Assembly: GCF_900115005.1 (NCBI RefSeq)
Contig: NZ_FOUY01000010.1
Location: 124,001 to 188,000 of the forward strand
Reading direction: 5' to 3'
From: Pseudonocardia ammonioxydans
GTDB taxonomy: Bacteria; Actinomycetota; Actinomycetes; Mycobacteriales; Pseudonocardiaceae
DNA length: 64,000 bases
Numbering within the stretch: the stretch's first letter is position 1; every line of letters begins with the position of its first letter. The notes beneath the pieces are model-generated. The model worked only from the letters and a program-made list of their open reading frames with translations. It did not search any database and had not been told where the DNA came from. Positions 59,666 to 64,000 of this stretch are shown piece after piece. The position numbers and the translations under genes are program-made.

Positions 59666-60264
59666 CACCGCGAGCGTAGAACGCGCGACGGCACTCTGCG
59701 GAGAGATGCCGTGCGGCGCGCGCCCGGATGGGATCGCCCCCTTGTGACCCGGACGGTCGCCCGATACGGTCACACTCCGTGGCGATCATGTCGCCACCCG
59801 AGCCGGGTCGACGGAGTCCCGAACTCGGCGGGTCGTCCCGCCCGGAACCGCGCTCCCCACGGCTCCGGGTGCAGGCGCGACCGCATCCGGTGCCGCACGC
59901 GGTGTGCCGCCGGTGATGTGTGCACATGCGTGGGCCGGGTCCGCGGTCGGCTCCCTCCGACCCCGGACCCGGCCCGCGCCGTGCGTGCTGACGACCCTGC
60001 TCCCCAGCCGGTCGTCGTCACCACCCCGCGGCACCGAGGTCGCCGCGGGACGAACGTGCGCCCCTGTTCCGGTCCCCACCGGATCGGGCCGCGGTCACCG
60101 GCCGGTCCCCACCGGCCGGGCTGCTGTGACACCCCCGACAGCCCGCCTGCGCGCGCCGTCACCTCCCGAGACGTCCCGGGGGCGCCGTGGTTGCCTCCGT
60201 CGTGCGATCCGCCCTGCGGGTCTGCGGGCCTGCGGGTCGGCTGGGGCGGGACAGATGCGGCGGG
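59666..60264. other. Gene-free stretch with strong hairpins, 599 bp
   Basis: No convincing gene on either strand. It holds a 19-bp stem (59932-59950 with 59957-59975, 18 of 19 pairing, 6-nt loop) and a perfect 9-bp hairpin CCGGCCGGT-CCCC-ACCGGCCGG (60098-60119). The hairpins may be terminators or part of a structured RNA. Confidence 0.5.
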
Positions 60265-60732
60265 TCAGGCGCTGCGGGTCAGGCGGTGGCGGCCCGCGCC
60301 CCCGAGCAGGCCGGCGATCGCGGCCCGGTCCGCGGCCCGCTCGGCGTCCCGGCGCCGGTGCAGCAGCGCGGGCACCGCACCGACGGCCTCGGCGGCCTCC
60401 GGCCCGGCCGGCACCGGCTGAGCGGGGACCGCCGCGTGCGGGTCGGTGTGGAACGCGGCGACGGCGGCCGCGGTCCGCTCCGCCCCGCTGCTGCGGCGCG
60501 TGGTGCGCAGCGTCCCGCGATGCACCCGCCGCACGGCGTTGCCCGCTGTCCCGGACCGCTGCCGCTCGCGCCAGTCGCCGACGGTGAGCGCGTGGAAGAT
60601 CGGCGTCTCGTCCTGGATCTCCGCGTGCGACTCGTGGCGGCCGGGGAACGGCCAGCCGTCCCGTGCCGCGCGCCGATCACGGATCGAGGACTCGAGACCG
60701 CTGCTGCCGGACGCGTGGTCGAACTCGTACAC
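60265..60732 (-). CDS. Hypothetical protein, 155 aa
   Basis: Starts MYEFDHASGSSGLESSIRDR and continues RAARDGWPFPGRHESHAEIQ, DETPIFHALTVGDWRERQRS; the N-terminal half has normal amino-acid balance, the C-terminal half is Ala/Arg-rich and helical. No family recognised, no membrane segment. ATG at 60732, divergent from the AI-2E-family transporter. Confidence 0.55.
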   Translation of the reverse strand: MYEFDHASGSSGLESSIRDRRAARDGWPFPGRHESHAEIQDETPIFHALTVGDWRERQRSGTAGNAVRRVHRGTLRTTRRSSGAERTAAAVAAFHTDPHAAVPAQPVPAGPEAAEAVGAVPALLHRRRDAERAADRAAIAGLLGGAGRHRLTRSA

Positions 60733-61263
60733 CCGCCGTACCTCCTGCTCCCCTGGTCGGTCGTGGAGCCATCCGACGCTGGTCCGGTACTCCTAGCCAG
60801 TACCGCCGTTCGGCTCACTAACGGTGTCAACGGGTGACACACGAGCGGGGAAACGGCCGTTACAGATTCCGACAGGAGTCCCCTCGGACGAGTGGCACAG
60901 CCGATCCGGCACCCTCCGCGTTCTCTACGGAGAGTATCGATCCGGCGCCCTGGTGGAGCAGCGAGTAACCATCCTCGCGCCGGACGCAGCGCGCGGACGC
61001 GCATCCCCGCCCTCGCGAGCCGGATGGATCAGCAGGTGACGAGCCGGGTTCTGCGTTCCGTGACCAACTCGCCACCCGATGATGCGCCGAACGGTCTTCG
61101 GTGTGTCCACTACACGGGTGTAGTTCGACACTGCGTGAGAGTTGGAGCCGGCGGCTGCTCCGTCTGCGCGCGCGCTGGGCTGTCCGAGGGTTCTCGGCGG
61201 TGTGCACGAATCACCGGATCGCGCACCGCACCCACCCGGTCGAGCGCCGATACCGTCGCATCC
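60733..61263. other. Gene-free divergent region, 531 bp
   Basis: Between the hypothetical gene and the AI-2E-family transporter gene. It is less G+C-rich than the coding parts and must hold both promoters. The one clear element is a 16-bp palindrome at 61109-61124. Confidence 0.4.
61109..61124. promoter_or_regulatory. Palindrome upstream of AI-2E-family transporter
   Basis: ACTACAC-GG-GTGTAGT, perfect 7-bp arms, 140 bp before the transporter start. Candidate binding site for a dimeric regulator (GntR or TetR-like spacing). Confidence 0.4.
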
Positions 61264-62673
61264 ATGGCGGAGCGGAGCGGGCCGGCGGACGCTCCGGGTA
61301 CGGGCGGGCAGCCGGCCCCAGGGGACGACCGGGCCGTCGCGCCGTTCCTCGCGCCGGGGACGGAGTCCTGCGGCACCGCCGACACCGCGGACCCCGACAC
61401 CGCGGACCCCGCCACCACCGACCCCGGCGTCTCAGGCACCGGCGTCTCGGGCGCCGGGAGCACGGCCACCGGGGACACGACGACCGGGAGCGGGAGCACC
61501 GACACGGGAGCCACCGACGGGCCGCCCGGTGACCCCGTGGCCCGCAGCCGCATCCCACGCCGGTTCCAGCGCCCACCGCCCCACTCCGAGGTCCCCGCCC
61601 CGTTGCGCATCGCCTCCGAGGTGTGCGCCCGAATGCTGGTGATCGCGGCCGGCCTGGCACTGCTGATCTTCGTGATCGTCCAGCTGCGCGTGGTCGTGGT
61701 CCCGGTGGCGATCGCCGTGCTGCTCGCCGCGCTGCTCGCCCCGCTCGTCCAGTGGCTGCACGACCGCCGCGTCCCGCGCGGGCTCGCGACCGGGCTGGTG
61801 ATGGTCGGCGGCCTGGCGGCCCTCGGCGGGCTGCTCACACTCGTCGTCAACACCCTGGTCGACGGCACCGCGGACCTGGTCGGGCAGCTGACGATCAGCG
61901 CAGCATCGCTGCAGGGCCTGGTGGACGCGACCCCGTTCGACGTCGACGTCGAGCAGGTCGGGGAGCAGCTGCTGCGGACCCTGGAGGCCAACCAGCAGAC
62001 GCTCACCACCGGCGCCGTGAGCACCGCGGCCACGGTCGGCGAGGTCCTCGCCGGCGTCGCGCTGTGCCTGTTCGCGTTGATCTTCATGCTCTACGACGGC
62101 CGCCGGATGTGGGCGTTCCTGCGCCTGCTCGCCCCCGCACAGCGGCGCGAGCGGGTGGACGTCGCGGGCCGGCGCGGTTTCGCGTCACTGGTGGGTTTCG
62201 TCCGGGCGACGGTCCTCGTCGCGATCGTCGACGCGATCGGGATCGGGCTCGGCCTGTGGATCACCGGCGTCCCGCTGGCGCTGCCACTGACCGCCCTGGT
62301 GTTCGTGGGCGCGTTCGTCCCGATCGTGGGGGCCGTGCTGACCGGGGCGATCGCCGTGCTGATCGCGCTGGTCGCGAACGGCCTGCCGACGGCGCTGGTC
62401 GTCCTCGGCGTCGTGCTGGCCGTGCAGCAGCTGGAGAGCCACGTGCTGCAGCCGCTGCTGATGGGCCGGGCGGTGCGGCTGCACCCGCTCGCCGTCGCGC
62501 TCGCGGTCGCCGCCGGTGTCGTGATCGCCGGGATCGCCGGCGCGCTGCTCGCGGTCCCGCTGCTGGCGGTGCTGACCGCCGCGGTCCGCTCGCTGGTCGC
62601 CCCGCACGAGGTGGCGCCCGAGCAGGTCGACCCACTGGTCCCGCGGGACGGCAGGCCACCGGCACCGGGCTGA
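61264..62673 (+). CDS. AI-2E family (UPF0118) transporter
   Basis: A 469-aa membrane protein. The first ~110 residues are disordered, with Thr-Ala-Asp-Pro repeats (TADPDTADPATTDP) and a basic end (RSRIPRRFQRPPP); then seven to eight helices: RMLVIAAGLALLIFVIVQL, VVVVPVAIAVLLAALLAPLV, GLVMVGGLAALGGLLTLVVN, a long extracytoplasmic segment, VALCLFALIFMLYDG, and the C-terminal set containing VFVGAFVPIVGAVLTGAIAV and AVQQLESHVLQPLLMGRAV (the PerM/TqsA signature). E. coli TqsA affects AI-2 export; others are Na/H antiporters. ATG at 61264. Confidence 0.9.
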   Translation: MAERSGPADAPGTGGQPAPGDDRAVAPFLAPGTESCGTADTADPDTADPATTDPGVSGTGVSGAGSTATGDTTTGSGSTDTGATDGPPGDPVARSRIPRRFQRPPPHSEVPAPLRIASEVCARMLVIAAGLALLIFVIVQLRVVVVPVAIAVLLAALLAPLVQWLHDRRVPRGLATGLVMVGGLAALGGLLTLVVNTLVDGTADLVGQLTISAASLQGLVDATPFDVDVEQVGEQLLRTLEANQQTLTTGAVSTAATVGEVLAGVALCLFALIFMLYDGRRMWAFLRLLAPAQRRERVDVAGRRGFASLVGFVRATVLVAIVDAIGIGLGLWITGVPLALPLTALVFVGAFVPIVGAVLTGAIAVLIALVANGLPTALVVLGVVLAVQQLESHVLQPLLMGRAVRLHPLAVALAVAAGVVIAGIAGALLAVPLLAVLTAAVRSLVAPHEVAPEQVDPLVPRDGRPPAPG

Positions 62674-62744
62674 CCGGCCGGGCCCGGACCGGCGCCGCCC
62701 CGCGTGCCCTGCCGCGCGGGTGGACCGGTGGGACGATCGGCGCC

Positions 62745-64000
62745 GTGCGTTATCTCGTCACCGGAGCGACCGGGTACATCGGCGGGCGGCTGGCGCCCCG
62801 GCTGCTGGGGTACGGCCCGGAGACCGACCTCGTGCCGGACCCGGGCACCGGGCCGGTGCACGTCCGGTGCCTGGTCCGCGACCCGGGCAAGCTCGCCGAC
62901 GTCCCGTGGGCGGCCGACGCCGAGATCGTCCGCGGGGACCTGCTCGACCCGCAGAGCGTGCGGGCCGCCTGCGCGGACGTCGACGTCGTCTACTTCCTGG
63001 TGCACTCACTGTCCGGCACCGACTTCGCCGCGACCGACCGGCGGGCAGCGCTGATCATGGCCGAGGCGGCGCGGGAGGCCGGGGTACAGCGGATCGTCTA
63101 CCTCGGCGGTCTGCACCCGGACGGTGACCCGGCGGACCTCTCGGCTCACCTGGCGTCCCGGGTGGAGGTCGGCGAGACGTTGCTGCGCTCCGGTGTCCCG
63201 ACCGTCGCGCTGCAGGCCGCGGTGATCCTCGGGTCCGGCTCCGCGAGCTTCGAGATGCTGCGCCACCTGACCGAGCGGCTGCCGGTGATGGTCACGCCGC
63301 GCTGGGTCCGCAACAGGATCCAGCCGATCGCCGTGCGGGACGTGCTGCGCTATCTCGTCCGGGTCGCCGAGCTGCCCGGACGGATCAACCGGACGTTCGA
63401 CATCGGCGGCCCGGACGTCCTCACCTATCTCGAGATGATGCAGCGCTACGCGCGGGTGGCGGGCCTCGGCCGCCGCCGGGTGCTGCCGGTCCCGGTGCTG
63501 TCGCCGTCGTTGTCCGCGCACTGGATCGACATCGTGACGCCGGTGCCGAAGTCGATCGCGGCCCCGCTGATCGAGTCGCTGGTGCACGAGGTCGTCTGCA
63601 CCGAGGACGACATCCGGTCCCACGTGCCGGACCCGCCCGGCGGGCTGATCGGCTACGACCGCGCCGTCGAGCTGGCACTGGCCCGGATCTCCGCGGGCGA
63701 GGTGGAGACCCGGTGGTCCAACGCGACCACCGCGAACGTGCCGTCCGACCCGCTGCCCAGCGACCCCGGCTGGTCCGGCGGCAGCGTCTACCTCGACGAA
63801 CGCGACCAGGACTGCGCGGCCGACCCGCACCGGCTGTGGCAGGTCGTGGAGGGCATCGGCGGCGAACGCGGCTGGTACTCGTTCCCGCTGGCCTGGTCGG
63901 TGCGCGGGTGGATGGACCGGGCCGTCGGCGGGGTCGGCCTGGCCCGCGGCCGCCGTGACCCCGACGATCTGCACACCGGCGACGCCCTGGACTGGTGGCG
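62745..64000 (+). CDS. NmrA-like SDR / NAD(P)-binding protein with DUF2867, 5' part
   Basis: At least 418 residues, cut by the window end. The N-terminus is an extended SDR: VRYLVTGATGYIGGRLAPRL, then VRCLVRDPGKLADV, VRGDLLDPQSVRAA, VVYFLVHSL and MAEAAREAGVQRIVYLGGL. The C-terminal part after residue ~330 (SNATTANVPSDPLPSDPGWS ... DPHRLWQVVEGIGGERGWYS) fits a DUF2867-like domain. Such two-domain proteins are common in actinobacteria, with unknown substrates. GTG at 62745. Confidence 0.88.
   Translation, partial: MRYLVTGATGYIGGRLAPRLLGYGPETDLVPDPGTGPVHVRCLVRDPGKLADVPWAADAEIVRGDLLDPQSVRAACADVDVVYFLVHSLSGTDFAATDRRAALIMAEAAREAGVQRIVYLGGLHPDGDPADLSAHLASRVEVGETLLRSGVPTVALQAAVILGSGSASFEMLRHLTERLPVMVTPRWVRNRIQPIAVRDVLRYLVRVAELPGRINRTFDIGGPDVLTYLEMMQRYARVAGLGRRRVLPVPVLSPSLSAHWIDIVTPVPKSIAAPLIESLVHEVVCTEDDIRSHVPDPPGGLIGYDRAVELALARISAGEVETRWSNATTANVPSDPLPSDPGWSGGSVYLDERDQDCAADPHRLWQVVEGIGGERGWYSFPLAWSVRGWMDRAVGGVGLARGRRDPDDLHTGDALDWW

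Noticed and set aside
59786..60079. 97-aa ORF on the minus strand in the gene-free stretch
   Set aside because: Composition is low-complexity, no ribosome-binding site is seen and it covers the strong hairpins; not supported as a gene.

Overview
The window is about 73% G+C, densely coded, rich in GTG starts and 4-nt start/stop overlaps, and carries GTP-type PEP carboxykinase, an IniB/IniA/IniC-like dynamin cluster, FadE5-type acyl-CoA dehydrogenase, VanW and FxsA proteins and many TetR regulators. This points to a filamentous actinobacterium, most likely of the Pseudonocardiaceae. The genus is inferred, not proven. I see no rRNA, tRNA, CRISPR array, phage or complete insertion sequence.

Layout. 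Bases 1-8900 hold a partial phosphotransferase, a methyltransferase, a TetR regulator divergent from a cytochrome P450, and a DHA2-like MFS exporter convergent with the P450. P450 and exporter carry the same 22-bp operator-like palindrome in the same orientation, so they probably form one small TetR regulon. Housekeeping oxidoreductase, hydrolase and DMT-transporter genes follow. Bases 9156-16622 are the most distinctive block: a membrane-anchored Hsp70-like ATPase divergent from two tandem IniB-like acidic repeat proteins and two dynamin-like GTPases (IniA/IniC type). A LuxR-family STAND-type regulator of the size and architecture of the mycobacterial regulator IniR lies 3 kb further on (19269-21917). 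Together they look like a cell-envelope-stress membrane-remodelling system with an added Hsp70 and a duplicated IniB.

Bases 16619-28019 contain a Zn protease, a quinone oxidoreductase with a divergent TetR, an IspD-like nucleotidyltransferase, a secreted cholesterol-oxidase-like enzyme with its TetR, a C-methyltransferase and a Tat-exported amidase. Bases 28258-43466 contain FadE5-type acyl-CoA dehydrogenase, CBS, VanW and GroES-like proteins, an AAA ATPase, FxsA, a branched-chain-type 2-oxoacid dehydrogenase operon (E1alpha-E1beta-E2), an MT0933-like antitoxin-family protein, an AhpD-like protein and an orphan 702-aa protein. Bases 43792-64000 contain cstA-ybdD, pckG, two glycosyltransferases, trmB, a bacterial nitric oxide synthase with a long disordered N-terminus, a thioesterase, a NYN-domain protein, an amidohydrolase, a lactone-oxidase-like flavoprotein, an AI-2E-family transporter and a partial SDR. 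The pckG/trmB/NYN/AI-2E set recalls the mycobacterial mmpL3 neighbourhood, but mmpL3 is absent.

Non-coding structure is unusually rich. There is a 166-bp near-palindrome whose two ends supply the stop codons of two convergent genes, two copies of a 46-bp palindrome (one perfect, again containing both stop codons of a convergent pair), a 4 x 16-bp tandem repeat over a stop codon, several operator-like palindromes, and a gene-free stretch with strong hairpins at 59932-60119.
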